NCBI RefSeq assembly: GCF_044335535.1
Contig: NZ_JBIQVZ010000004.1
Coordinates: forward strand, 248,001-312,000
DNA: 64,000 nt
DNA from: Mariniflexile sp044335535
GTDB lineage: Bacteria; Bacteroidota; Bacteroidia; Flavobacteriales; Flavobacteriaceae
Reading direction: 5' to 3'
Translations under genes and position numbers: made by a program
Shown here: piece by piece, positions 1 to 8,781 of the stretch
Layout: each line of letters begins with the position of its first letter
Position numbering within the stretch: position 1 is the first letter of the stretch
The notes under the pieces: generated by a model
What the model was told of the DNA's origin: nothing
Databases searched by the model: none
The model's input: the letters and a program-made list of their open reading frames with translations, nothing else

Positions 1-2249
1 TTGCTACTGAAACAGGAGGCACCAATTGGTCTGAAGAATCCCAACGTGGAATGGCTCAAATTAACAATTACCAACTGGATATCTCTGGAGGGAATTCAAG
101 TACAAAGTATTATATATCTACTCAGTATATAGAAGACCAGGGGCTTTTAAAAGATAACTTCAATAATAAATTAAACTTTCAAGGACGCTTATCTACAAAA
201 TTATCTGATAAGCTAGAAATTGGGTTTAATTTCAGACCGTCCTTTTCAAGGTTAAGACGTTCCACAGTGCCTTTTTCTGATTATTCAAGAGCATTGCAAT
301 GGGGACCCGTAAGGCATAATGCATTTACTTCTGAATTAACGGGTCAGCCAATTGGTTCCTATTCCCATCCTAGACACTACAACAATACCACATTTAGTTA
401 TGTTGATGACCAAGGGATTACACAAACATTTACAGCAAGCTCGCTTTGGGGATCCAGTAATAACAACCCAATAGCAAGGATGGAAAATGAAAACCGTACA
501 CGCTATGATTATAGGGTAGTTGCAGATGGATTTGCCAATTGGAAAGTTGCAAAGAACTTAACATATAAAGCAACATTTGGAGGCTATTTTCAATTAAGAG
601 ATTATGAAATATTCAGAAATTCACAAGCGTCACATACTGGTGAATCTTATGGTTATAATTTAATGAACTTAAATAACAAATTCATCACAGAACATACCTT
701 AAACTACAGATGGAAAAAGAAAAATCATAGTATGGATGCTTTAGTGGGTACCACTTATGAATATGCAGCTTATAAAAACTCAGCTATTGAAGGCACACAA
801 TTTCCAACAGATTTAATTGAAACTTTAAATGCAGCAACTGTAATCAATGCCGATGGTACTTATACCAATAAAGAAGAAATTTCATTGGCGTCTTTTTTAG
901 CCAGAGTCAATTACGATTATAAAGGAAAATATTTGTTTTCTGCAGCAGCACGTTATGATGGTTCTTCACTTTTTGGTCCAGACAATAAATACGGTTTCTT
1001 CCCTTCAGCATCCGTGGGGTGGAACATTCACAAAGAAAAGTTTTGGAAAAACAATATCGGTTTTGTTAACCAATTTAAAATCCGTTCAAGTTTTGGACTT
1101 ACAGGGAACAACAACATAGAAAGCTATGCATTTACAAATCTTTTGTTTCCAGCAAATTACTCACTAGGGGAAAGTGGAGGCTCTGTAAATTCCGGTCTTG
1201 CTGAAAACGGATTGACACTAGGCAACAGTGCCATAAGTTGGGAGCAAACCAAACAATATGACACAGGAATAGATGTTAGTTTTTTAAAGAGTAAATTATC
1301 ACTAACAGCCGATTACTACTATTCTGTAACAGACAAACTCTTGCTTCAGCAGAATGTATCATACATTACGGGTCACGATAACTATTGGAATAACATAGGT
1401 AAAATCCAAAACCAAGGTTACGAAATTGCTTTGACCGCAAACTTAGGAACCGATAGTTTTACTTGGGATGGTAGCATCAATTTTTCAGCCAATAAAAATA
1501 AGCTCATTTCTTTAGGGGGGGAAGAACAATTTATCAACCAAGGAGAGCGTAACGAACAATATATCTCCAGAGTAGGAGAGGAAGCCATTCAGTTTTATGG
1601 ATACAAAATGGTTGGTGTTTGGCAAAATGCCGAAGAATTAAATACGTTACCGCGTTCTTCAGAAGATGCCGTTGGTGGTATTAGAGTTGCGGACATGAAT
1701 GGTGATGGTATTATTGATGCAGATGACAGAACAACTTTAGGGAGTCCTTTCCCCGATTTTACTTGGGGCTTTAGCAATACGTTTAAATATGGAGGTTTTG
1801 ATCTTTACTTCTTGCTTCAAGGTTCTCAAGGTGGCGAAGTATTTTATGGTGATGGCTTTTATACAGAACCAAGATACTTGCATAGCGATTTTGTAAACGG
1901 CTGGTGGTTCAATGAAAATTTTGCCGCAACCAAACCAAGGGAAAAACGAGGTAGGGATTGGGTGCTGACAGATTATTTAATTCAAGATGCCTCATACATT
2001 TCCTTAAGAGAAGTCATTCTTGGGTATTCAGTACCGAAAACGTTCTTGGAGAAAACCAAACTTAAAAAAGTGAGATTATTTGTTTCAGCACAAAACTTAT
2101 TTTATCTCATGTCTAGTGATTACTACGGACTAAACCCTGAAGGTCTTTCAACAAGTGGTGTTTACAGATCGCCTTTAATTTCAGGTTATCAACGTGGTGC
2201 TTATCCAATTCAACAACAATTTAGTATTGGTTTAGATATCAATTTTTAA
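1..2249 (+). CDS. SusC-like TonB-dependent receptor, 5' end outside the window
   Basis: This is the C-terminal part, about 749 residues, of a SusC-family outer-membrane receptor. The reading frame is open from base 3, so the gene begins upstream and the first in-frame ATG at 51 is internal. The visible part is the beta-barrel: alternating aromatic strands, a DMNGDGIIDADD calcium-like loop near residue 560 of the visible part, and a C-terminal strand ending in aromatic Phe (LDINF), as in other SusC proteins. SusC receptors import oligosaccharides through the outer membrane with a SusD lid and TonB energy. A SusD gene starts 10 bases after the stop and alginate lyases follow, so I infer alginate oligosaccharides as substrate. 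The plug and carboxypeptidase-regulatory domains cannot be checked here. Confidence 0.95.
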   Translation, partial: ATETGGTNWSEESQRGMAQINNYQLDISGGNSSTKYYISTQYIEDQGLLKDNFNNKLNFQGRLSTKLSDKLEIGFNFRPSFSRLRRSTVPFSDYSRALQWGPVRHNAFTSELTGQPIGSYSHPRHYNNTTFSYVDDQGITQTFTASSLWGSSNNNPIARMENENRTRYDYRVVADGFANWKVAKNLTYKATFGGYFQLRDYEIFRNSQASHTGESYGYNLMNLNNKFITEHTLNYRWKKKNHSMDALVGTTYEYAAYKNSAIEGTQFPTDLIETLNAATVINADGTYTNKEEISLASFLARVNYDYKGKYLFSAAARYDGSSLFGPDNKYGFFPSASVGWNIHKEKFWKNNIGFVNQFKIRSSFGLTGNNNIESYAFTNLLFPANYSLGESGGSVNSGLAENGLTLGNSAISWEQTKQYDTGIDVSFLKSKLSLTADYYYSVTDKLLLQQNVSYITGHDNYWNNIGKIQNQGYEIALTANLGTDSFTWDGSINFSANKNKLISLGGEEQFINQGERNEQYISRVGEEAIQFYGYKMVGVWQNAEELNTLPRSSEDAVGGIRVADMNGDGIIDADDRTTLGSPFPDFTWGFSNTFKYGGFDLYFLLQGSQGGEVFYGDGFYTEPRYLHSDFVNGWWFNENFAATKPREKRGRDWVLTDYLIQDASYISLREVILGYSVPKTFLEKTKLKKVRLFVSAQNLFYLMSSDYYGLNPEGLSTSGVYRSPLISGYQRGAYPIQQQFSIGLDINF

Positions 2250-2259
2250 AAAAAAGAAA

Positions 2260-3744
2260 ATGAAAACATATTTAAGACAATTAATTATCACCATTTCAAT
2301 AGTCACTTTATATACCTCATGTAGTGATCAATTAAATCTAGAACCTATTTCTGATATTGGGGCTAATGAATTCTATCAAAATACGGAGGAAATCAACCTT
2401 GCAGTTGTTGGAATTTATAATTCCATGCAAAACATGCTTGACAAAGAGTTTGTGTTAACAGAACTAAGATCTGATAACACCTATATGAGTCCTCGTAATA
2501 GTGAAACTGCAAATGTGCCCTATCGTCAAGTAGATAGATTTGTACTTACGTCTCAAAACATTTTTGTAGAAGATTATTGGAGAGCATGTTACAGAATCAT
2601 TTCATTGGCAAACAATGTCATTACACAAATAGATGTTGTTGAAGACCAAGAACTCGCCAATAAATACGAGGCGGAAGCACGCTTTTTTAGAGCACATGCC
2701 TATTTTAACCTTGTTCGCCTTTGGGGTGGGGTTTTTATAGTTGACAAACCCATTTCAGGTGAAGAAGCGAAGGCTATTGATAGAAGCAACGTAGAAGATG
2801 TTTATGATTTTCTATTGGCAGATTTAGAATTTGCATCCAATAACCTTCCAAACACAGCCACAGGTCAGGATCTTGGACGTTTGACCAAATGGGCCGCAAA
2901 AACAGAATTGGGAAAAGCCTATCTAACCTTAGGAGGTCCTTCAAATTTAACTAAGGCAGAAACCGTTTTAAGCGAGGTTGTATATGATAGCCCTTTTAGC
3001 TATTTATCATCTTATGCCAATGTTTTTAACATCAATAATGAGTATAACAACGAAATTTTATTTGCTGTAAGATACCAAACAGGAAGTGTGGGGCTCGGAG
3101 CACCTTTTGCCAATTATTTTGCCCCTATTCAAAGTGATAATTATGTGGTTACAGGAAGTGGAGATGAACTAAATGTCCCAGCGACCAGTATGTCAAACGC
3201 TTATCCTTTAGGTGACGATCGCAAAGACGTATCGATGGCGGACAGCTGGGTTGGATTTCAAGGACAGGTTAATGAATATAGATATGTAAAAAAATACAAC
3301 TCAGATTTTGGAACTGTTGATGATGCCGGCAATGATTGGCCAGTAATAAGGTTTACCGATGCCATGTTACTATTAGCCGAAGCTATCAATGAAAGTTCAG
3401 GTCCAACTGCAGAAGCCATGGATTTATTAAACCAAGTTCATGAACGTGCAGGTCTTACTGCTTATGATGCTAGTGAAATTGGAACTTATTTTGATTTTAA
3501 ACTGGCTTTGGAATTAGAGCGTAAATTGGAATTTGCTTTTGAAAACCAACGCTGGTTCGATCTACTAAGAACAGGTAGAGCGGTCACGGTTATGAACACA
3601 CAATTTGCAACCGAAGATCAATATAACGATCCTAACAGGCCACAATTTAAAACTGATCCCATTCAGGAATTTCAATTGTTATTGCCAATTCCTCAATACG
3701 AAATTGATTTAAATCCAAGTATTGCGCAAAACATTGGTTATTAA
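2260..3744 (+). CDS. SusD-like surface lipoprotein (alginate locus)
   Basis: A 494-residue SusD/RagB-family protein, the usual length. The N-terminus is a lipoprotein signal (MKTYLRQLIITISIVTLYTS followed by Cys21), so it should sit on the outer face of the outer membrane over its SusC partner. Family features are the TPR-like helices with RFFRAHAYFNLVRLWGGV near residue 145, and a C-terminal ELERKLEFAFENQRWFDLLR block near residue 420, both typical of SusD proteins. It begins 10 bases after the susC stop in an A-rich leader, so the two are cotranscribed. By position it should bind alginate oligomers; the specificity is inferred from the neighbouring PL6/PL7/PL17 genes. Confidence 0.95.
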   Translation: MKTYLRQLIITISIVTLYTSCSDQLNLEPISDIGANEFYQNTEEINLAVVGIYNSMQNMLDKEFVLTELRSDNTYMSPRNSETANVPYRQVDRFVLTSQNIFVEDYWRACYRIISLANNVITQIDVVEDQELANKYEAEARFFRAHAYFNLVRLWGGVFIVDKPISGEEAKAIDRSNVEDVYDFLLADLEFASNNLPNTATGQDLGRLTKWAAKTELGKAYLTLGGPSNLTKAETVLSEVVYDSPFSYLSSYANVFNINNEYNNEILFAVRYQTGSVGLGAPFANYFAPIQSDNYVVTGSGDELNVPATSMSNAYPLGDDRKDVSMADSWVGFQGQVNEYRYVKKYNSDFGTVDDAGNDWPVIRFTDAMLLLAEAINESSGPTAEAMDLLNQVHERAGLTAYDASEIGTYFDFKLALELERKLEFAFENQRWFDLLRTGRAVTVMNTQFATEDQYNDPNRPQFKTDPIQEFQLLLPIPQYEIDLNPSIAQNIGY

Positions 3745-3750
3745 TCTGAA

Positions 3751-3785
3751 TTATGAGTTATGAGTTATGGGTTATGAGTTATGAA
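3751..3785 (+). repeat. Five tandem copies of a 7-bp unit
   Basis: Between susD and the first PL6 gene the unit TTATGAG occurs five times head to tail, with single-base variants in copies 3 and 5. It is followed by an AT-rich stretch of AATAAAC-like units and an imperfect hairpin (AACCCTTAGAACCC against GGGGTTTAGGGTT) before the ATG at 3894. Copy number at such a repeat can vary by slippage, which would change only the leader length here. Confidence 0.85.
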
Positions 3786-3893
3786 TGAAGCCAAGGGTTA
3801 ATGATTAACAAATAAACTAATAAACAAATAAACAAAACCCTTAGAACCCAGTATGAGGTTCTCCCTTCGGGGTTTAGGGTTAAATATTTACAT

Positions 3894-6296
3894 ATGAAAA
3901 ATATATATTTAATATATCTCACATGCCTATTTGCTGTATTTGCCCATGCTAAAGAAATTTTAGTGAGCAATCCCCAAGCGTTGGAAACAGCTTTAAAGAA
4001 TGTGGCTCCCGGTGACACCATTATATTGGCAAATCAAACTTGGACGGACGTCAAAATCAATTTTATTGGTAAGGGTACTCCAGAGAACCCTATTGTTTTA
4101 AAAGCACAAACACCAGGTCATGTTATTCTTAACGGTGCATCCAGAATCATCATTTCCGGCACCTATTTAACTGTAGAAGGTCTATGGTTTAAAGATGGCA
4201 ACGCTATTGATAAATCCGTCATTAATTTCAGAAAAAACGAGACTGAGTTAGCCTATTTTTGTAGAGTCACCAACTGCGCCATCACTAATTTTAATCCAGG
4301 TGACAGAGCTTCGCAATACCAATGGGTTGAACTTTGGGGAAAAAATAATCGTGTGGATCATTGCTCCTTTTATGGCAAAACCAATCAAGGTCCGGTTTTA
4401 ATTGTTGGTTTACGTGGCAATCCTGAGAATTTAGAGAACAACCATCGTATAGACAATAATTATTTTGGTTACAGACCACCGCTTGGAGCCAATGGTGGTG
4501 AAACCATTAGAGTTGGTACAAGTCATGCCTCCATGGAATCGTCGAAAACCCTTGTGGAAAATAACTTATTCGAAAAATGCAATGGGGAAGTAGAGATTAT
4601 ATCCAACAAATCTTGTGATAATATATACAGAAATAATCTGTTTTTAGAAAGTGAAGGCATTCTCACTTTACGTCACGGCAATAGATGCTTGGTGGAAGGT
4701 AATGTGTTTTTTGGCAACAACAAACCCCATACTGGAGGGATTCGGGTTATCAATGAAGGCCACATCATCCAGAACAATCTCATGATTGGTTTAAAAGGCG
4801 ACGGTTTTAGAGCTCCCTTAGTGATCATGAACGGTGTTCCTAATGGTCCTTTGAACCGTTACAACCAAGTAAAAGATGTGGTGATCCAAAATAACACCTT
4901 CATCAATTCCAGTGCTATTGAATTATGTGAAGGCAGTGATGAAGAACGCTCAGCAACACCAATCAATACGACGTTTGCAAATAATTTATTTTACGGAACA
5001 GAAAGTATAGACCTATTAAACATTTCTGATGATATTTCCGGGATCTCATTCTCTGGAAATAAAGTTCAAGGGTCTTATAAATTCAGCACAGAAGGATTTG
5101 AACAAACCAATTTAAATTGGGAAAACCTTCCATCTTACCCCATTCCATCTGTTTCAAGCGATTCGCTCTTAGAGGTAAAAAAAACCACTCGACCTGTACG
5201 TACAGACCTTACAGGGACGGTAAGAACAAAAGTAAGAGCTGGCGCCATCATCCCTGGGAATAAAAAAGTACCCACAGCATTGAGCATCAAACCAGGTGTT
5301 AGTTGGTCTTTGGAAAAAGCCAAAGAAACGAATGCCGTAAAACCACAACAAGACTATAAAGTAGTGAAGGTATCTCCAGCAGAAGATGCTTTGGTGCATG
5401 CCATTAAAAAAGCAAAAGATGGTACCATTTTAGAATTATCTGAAGGCACTTATGAAGTTACAAGAGGTATGCAAGTATCTTCAAATATTATAATTAAAGG
5501 CGCTGGAAGCAAAAAAACAGTCATCAAGATTAGTAAGAATGCTGAAAAAGTTCCTGGGTATTTTTTCAAAGTGACCGAAGGAATATCATTAGTTATAAAA
5601 GGATTGGAAATTGATGGATCAAGTGCAAACTCGGTTCGCTACGGTATTGTTTCTCAAAACACACCCACATCAAAAGCCTATAACCTGAAGTTGGATGATG
5701 TGTATATTCATGGATTTTATGATGATGGAAGTGCCATATTTAAAGCTTATAAAGGCACTTTTGCTGATTCCATACAGATTTTAAATTGTCGTTTTGAAAA
5801 ATGCTTAAGAGGACTGAACCTGAGTTATGAAAAAGACGACCTAGGTAAATATAACGCCGAAGTCATTGATATTCAAAATACCGTATTTAAGGACATCGAT
5901 CAATTCGCCATCCATTATTACAGAGGGGGCAATGACGAATCTACTTTAGGAGGCCAATTGCATGTGGACCACTGTGTGTTTTATAATGTTGATGACAATG
6001 AAAAAGGGCGTAGCATTCGCACTAACGGCATTGTTTATGTGACGATCAACAATTCCATTTTTGCAGGAAGTCCTGAATCAAAATATTCCGCAATTCTAAA
6101 AGGCGATAAAAATTCTGTTTCTAATTCCGTTGTTTTTAACGCAGGAGAATTAAAAACATCAAGTAAAGCGACATCCAAATCCGTACTAAATACAAATCCG
6201 CAATGGCAGGACACTGACACCTTTCAACTAAAAGAAAGTTCAGCTTTAAAACATGCTGCCAATGATGGTAAAGACATCGGATTAATAAACCAATAA
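3894..6296 (+). CDS. PL6 alginate lyase, two-domain form
   Basis: An 800-residue polysaccharide lyase of family 6 (chondroitinase-B/alginate lyase fold). Residues 1-19 form a signal peptide ending AHA. The first parallel beta-helix (about 20-450) holds the catalytic pair: Lys239 in EIISNKSCDN and Arg260 in LTLRHGNRC. The 21-residue spacing matches that of chondroitinase B (K250/R271) and AlyGC (K220/R241). A second beta-helix (about 490-800) has no obvious second catalytic pair, as in the long AlyGC-type PL6 enzymes. The enzyme cleaves alginate by beta-elimination and, with no lipobox or T9SS tail, is predicted to be periplasmic or freely secreted. It lies 149 bases after susD and 16 bases before the glycan-binding lipoprotein gene. 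Exo or endo mode and M/G preference cannot be read from the sequence. Confidence 0.92.
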   Translation: MKNIYLIYLTCLFAVFAHAKEILVSNPQALETALKNVAPGDTIILANQTWTDVKINFIGKGTPENPIVLKAQTPGHVILNGASRIIISGTYLTVEGLWFKDGNAIDKSVINFRKNETELAYFCRVTNCAITNFNPGDRASQYQWVELWGKNNRVDHCSFYGKTNQGPVLIVGLRGNPENLENNHRIDNNYFGYRPPLGANGGETIRVGTSHASMESSKTLVENNLFEKCNGEVEIISNKSCDNIYRNNLFLESEGILTLRHGNRCLVEGNVFFGNNKPHTGGIRVINEGHIIQNNLMIGLKGDGFRAPLVIMNGVPNGPLNRYNQVKDVVIQNNTFINSSAIELCEGSDEERSATPINTTFANNLFYGTESIDLLNISDDISGISFSGNKVQGSYKFSTEGFEQTNLNWENLPSYPIPSVSSDSLLEVKKTTRPVRTDLTGTVRTKVRAGAIIPGNKKVPTALSIKPGVSWSLEKAKETNAVKPQQDYKVVKVSPAEDALVHAIKKAKDGTILELSEGTYEVTRGMQVSSNIIIKGAGSKKTVIKISKNAEKVPGYFFKVTEGISLVIKGLEIDGSSANSVRYGIVSQNTPTSKAYNLKLDDVYIHGFYDDGSAIFKAYKGTFADSIQILNCRFEKCLRGLNLSYEKDDLGKYNAEVIDIQNTVFKDIDQFAIHYYRGGNDESTLGGQLHVDHCVFYNVDDNEKGRSIRTNGIVYVTINNSIFAGSPESKYSAILKGDKNSVSNSVVFNAGELKTSSKATSKSVLNTNPQWQDTDTFQLKESSALKHAANDGKDIGLINQ

Positions 6297-6312
6297 TAAA
6301 AAAACAAACCAA

Positions 6313-7764
6313 ATGAAGACAAGAGGAATACAATTTACAGCAATTTTAATAATGCTCTTTTCATTAGCTCTAGTATTTACAGCTTGTGATGCTGATACTG
6401 AAGTAGATAAAACTGTTGATGAAATATTGGCAGCCCAACCAACCATTGAATCCATTTCACCAGGTACTGCAAATATTTTATCTAAAGTAACGATTACAGG
6501 TACTTTTTTGAATTTTGCAGAAACCGCATTTGTTGGAGGTGTTGAATGTCAAATCACACAGCGTATCAATGGTAAAACTTTAGAAATTAAAGTGGCGCCA
6601 AATGCTACTTCCGGAGTAGTGAAAATCATAACCTCTGCAGGTAAAGAAGCGGTGTCTTCAGAAACATTAACAGTAACCTATCCAACACCATCGGTTACCT
6701 CTGCTTTTCCTTCCAGTGCCACAGTAAACGAAAACATAGTGCTATCAGGAACCAACCTGACCAGTATTACAAGAATTTCATTTGGCGATATGGATGGAAC
6801 GATCCAGTTTCAGGAAGATCAGGCTATTGTAGTAAGTGTTCCTAACAATGAAAATTCTCCTGTAGTGGTTAGTTACTATTATAATACAGCGAATGGTGAA
6901 GTGTCTCAGTTATTAAATGATACGTTTAATATTCTTATTCCAACTCCTATTATTAGTTCTTGGCCATCTCTTATGAATAGAGATAGTGAAGTTACTATTG
7001 TCGGAACAGATATGAATCTCATTACAGGAGTTTCCGTAGGTGGTCAAAATGCAACCCTTAATACAGCAAGCGCAACATCCGTGAGTTTTAATGTACCATC
7101 AGGAGTTGCTACTGGCTATCAAGATATTGTTGTCAATTATGGGACTTCTGGTCAGTTGACACAACCTAACGTGCCTTATATCAATGGGCAGTTTGAAAGT
7201 TATATTGAATTTGATTCGTATGCAGCAGATGTTTTTGTGATAGATCTTTCAAAAGACCCATTAGCCACACAGCAGCTCAACAATGTTGTGGATCAGCCAC
7301 CTTTCCCGGGCAGTTCATATTACAATCTTCAAATGAACACTGCCACAGGAAGCACCATAGCAAGAATGCGCTTGCATAATGTAACCAATAACGATACGTG
7401 GCCTAATATGATTGATACTGGCAATTTTGGAGACAATCCGGTATTGCATTTTTGGATCAACACAGAAAGCACGGAACCCATCTTAAAAATATACATAGGC
7501 GGAACAGGATCAGCCAACAGAAGACAACTTTCAGGATCGGACATGAATACAGGTGGTGATTGGAAATTGTACGCCGTTAGATTGAAAGGGTTTATCCCAA
7601 GTATTTCAACGATTGGGTCAACTTTTGAAATCCGATTTAACACAGGATCTGGAGTCACCGAGTTTCCTGTAAAAGTAAATATGGATTGGATAATTGTCAC
7701 AGATTCAGTTCTTACAGAATTTGGAGCTATTGATGTAACAGATGCTTTTGCAGCTGCAGGATAG
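6313..7764 (+). CDS. IPT/TIG-domain surface glycan-binding lipoprotein
   Basis: A 483-residue lipoprotein in the SusE/SusF position of the locus. The signal peptide ends FTAC with Cys25 as the lipidated residue. Three successive immunoglobulin-like IPT/TIG repeats are visible at about 40-125, 127-208 and 210-290. Each opens with a 'P.I.S..P' strand and contains a 'V.I.GT.L....' segment. The last 190 residues form a separate beta-rich domain with many aromatic residues, suited to binding glycan. It probably extends from the cell surface and captures alginate for the SusCD pair. There is no enzymatic signature. The gene follows the PL6 gene by 16 bases and is followed by a long inverted-repeat element. 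The family call is confident; the ligand is inferred from context. Confidence 0.85.
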   Translation: MKTRGIQFTAILIMLFSLALVFTACDADTEVDKTVDEILAAQPTIESISPGTANILSKVTITGTFLNFAETAFVGGVECQITQRINGKTLEIKVAPNATSGVVKIITSAGKEAVSSETLTVTYPTPSVTSAFPSSATVNENIVLSGTNLTSITRISFGDMDGTIQFQEDQAIVVSVPNNENSPVVVSYYYNTANGEVSQLLNDTFNILIPTPIISSWPSLMNRDSEVTIVGTDMNLITGVSVGGQNATLNTASATSVSFNVPSGVATGYQDIVVNYGTSGQLTQPNVPYINGQFESYIEFDSYAADVFVIDLSKDPLATQQLNNVVDQPPFPGSSYYNLQMNTATGSTIARMRLHNVTNNDTWPNMIDTGNFGDNPVLHFWINTESTEPILKIYIGGTGSANRRQLSGSDMNTGGDWKLYAVRLKGFIPSISTIGSTFEIRFNTGSGVTEFPVKVNMDWIIVTDSVLTEFGAIDVTDAFAAAG

Positions 7765-7775
7765 TTACTGAAATA

Positions 7776-7994
7776 AGAACTCGTATTGACTTTTTTGATT
7801 GAAGCGAAAATATCCTTTGCGCAAGCTGGCTCGTTCGCTAAAATAACTCACTGGGTTATTTTTATACGCTCCGTCCGGTTACATATTTTAGCTTTTTAGC
7901 ACTTCATAGCAGTGCTACGGAGTAAAAAAAATAGGTGAAATATGAGGCAAAAAGATCATTTTGTAGCCAATTGAAAAAAGTCAAGACAAGTTCT
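7776..7994. repeat. Long imperfect inverted-repeat element
   Basis: The 262-base gap between the IPT protein and the SDR gene is almost filled by one imperfect palindrome. The outer arms at 7776-7801 and 7968-7994 match at all but a few positions, sharing the core TTGACTTTTTT after AGAACT-GT. Inner parts also pair (a left ATTTTTATACGCTCCGT-like segment with a right ACGGAGTAAAAAAAATA segment). The transcript would fold into a long stem starting 12 bases after the stop codon. It could act as an mRNA-stabilising or attenuating structure, or be a small non-coding mobile repeat; it encodes no protein. Confidence 0.75.
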
Positions 7995-8026
7995 AAATTA
8001 TAATTATAAATATAAAAAACAAATCA

Positions 8027-8779
8027 ATGAAATTAAAAGGAAAAGTAGCTGTTGTAACAGGAGGAGGGCGCGATATAGGACGTGCTGTATGTGTAAAACT
8101 AGCAAAAGAAGGCGCTAAAGTAGTGGTAAATTATTTTGATAGTGAAGAACATGGCTCAGAAACAGTAAAACAAATAGAAGCATTAGGAGGGCAGGCCATA
8201 GCGGTATTTGCAGATGTTACGAAACCAAGTGATATAAATAATTTAGTTGAAAAAACTAAGGAAGCTTTTGGAAGTAAAGTAGATATATTGGTAAATGTAG
8301 CTGGTGGTCTTTTTGCTCGTAAAACACTTAATGAAGTAGATGAAAGCTTTTACAATTTAATAATGGATGTAAATTTTAAATCTGTTGTTTTTGTAACTAA
8401 AGCATTTGCACCTTTATTGAGCAAAGGAAGTTCCATCGTTAATTTCGCATCGCAAGCAGGTAGAGATGGTGGAGGACCAGGCGCCTTTTTATATGCATCT
8501 TCAAAAGGAGCCGTTTCCACATTTACACGTGGATTGGCAAAAGAATTAGGACCATTGGGTATCAGGGTAAATGCACTAAACCCAGGTATGATTGCAACTA
8601 AATTTCATGATGATTTTACCAAGGAACAAGTAAGGATAAATGTTGCAAATGCCACAGCTTTAAGAAGAGAAGGAACGGCTGAAGAAGTTGCCGATTTAGT
8701 AGCTTATTTGGCAGGGGATGAATCATCATTCTTAACGGGAAATAATATTGACATTAATGGCGGTTTAGCCTTTAGTTAA
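8027..8779 (+). CDS. SDR-family oxidoreductase, probable DEH reductase
   Basis: A 250-residue classical short-chain dehydrogenase/reductase with no signal peptide, so cytoplasmic. The cofactor motif TGGGRDIG is at residues 11-18. The catalytic triad is Ser142, Tyr156 and Lys160 (YASSK), and the PG motif at LNPGM follows. In alginate catabolism the equivalent enzyme reduces 4-deoxy-L-erythro-5-hexoseulose uronate (DEH) to 2-keto-3-deoxygluconate (KDG), the substrate of KdgK encoded further along. The place in the alginate locus supports this role; the family motifs alone would also fit a 3-oxoacyl-ACP reductase. The esterase gene follows by 2 bases, so the two are cotranscribed. NADH or NADPH preference is not determined. 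Confidence 0.85.
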   Translation: MKLKGKVAVVTGGGRDIGRAVCVKLAKEGAKVVVNYFDSEEHGSETVKQIEALGGQAIAVFADVTKPSDINNLVEKTKEAFGSKVDILVNVAGGLFARKTLNEVDESFYNLIMDVNFKSVVFVTKAFAPLLSKGSSIVNFASQAGRDGGGPGAFLYASSKGAVSTFTRGLAKELGPLGIRVNALNPGMIATKFHDDFTKEQVRINVANATALRREGTAEEVADLVAYLAGDESSFLTGNNIDINGGLAFS

Positions 8780-8781
8780 AA

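Noticed and set aside
3751..3785. CRISPR-like array
   Set aside because: The repeats are 7 bases without spacers; they are simple tandem repeats. No spaced repeat array was found anywhere in the window.
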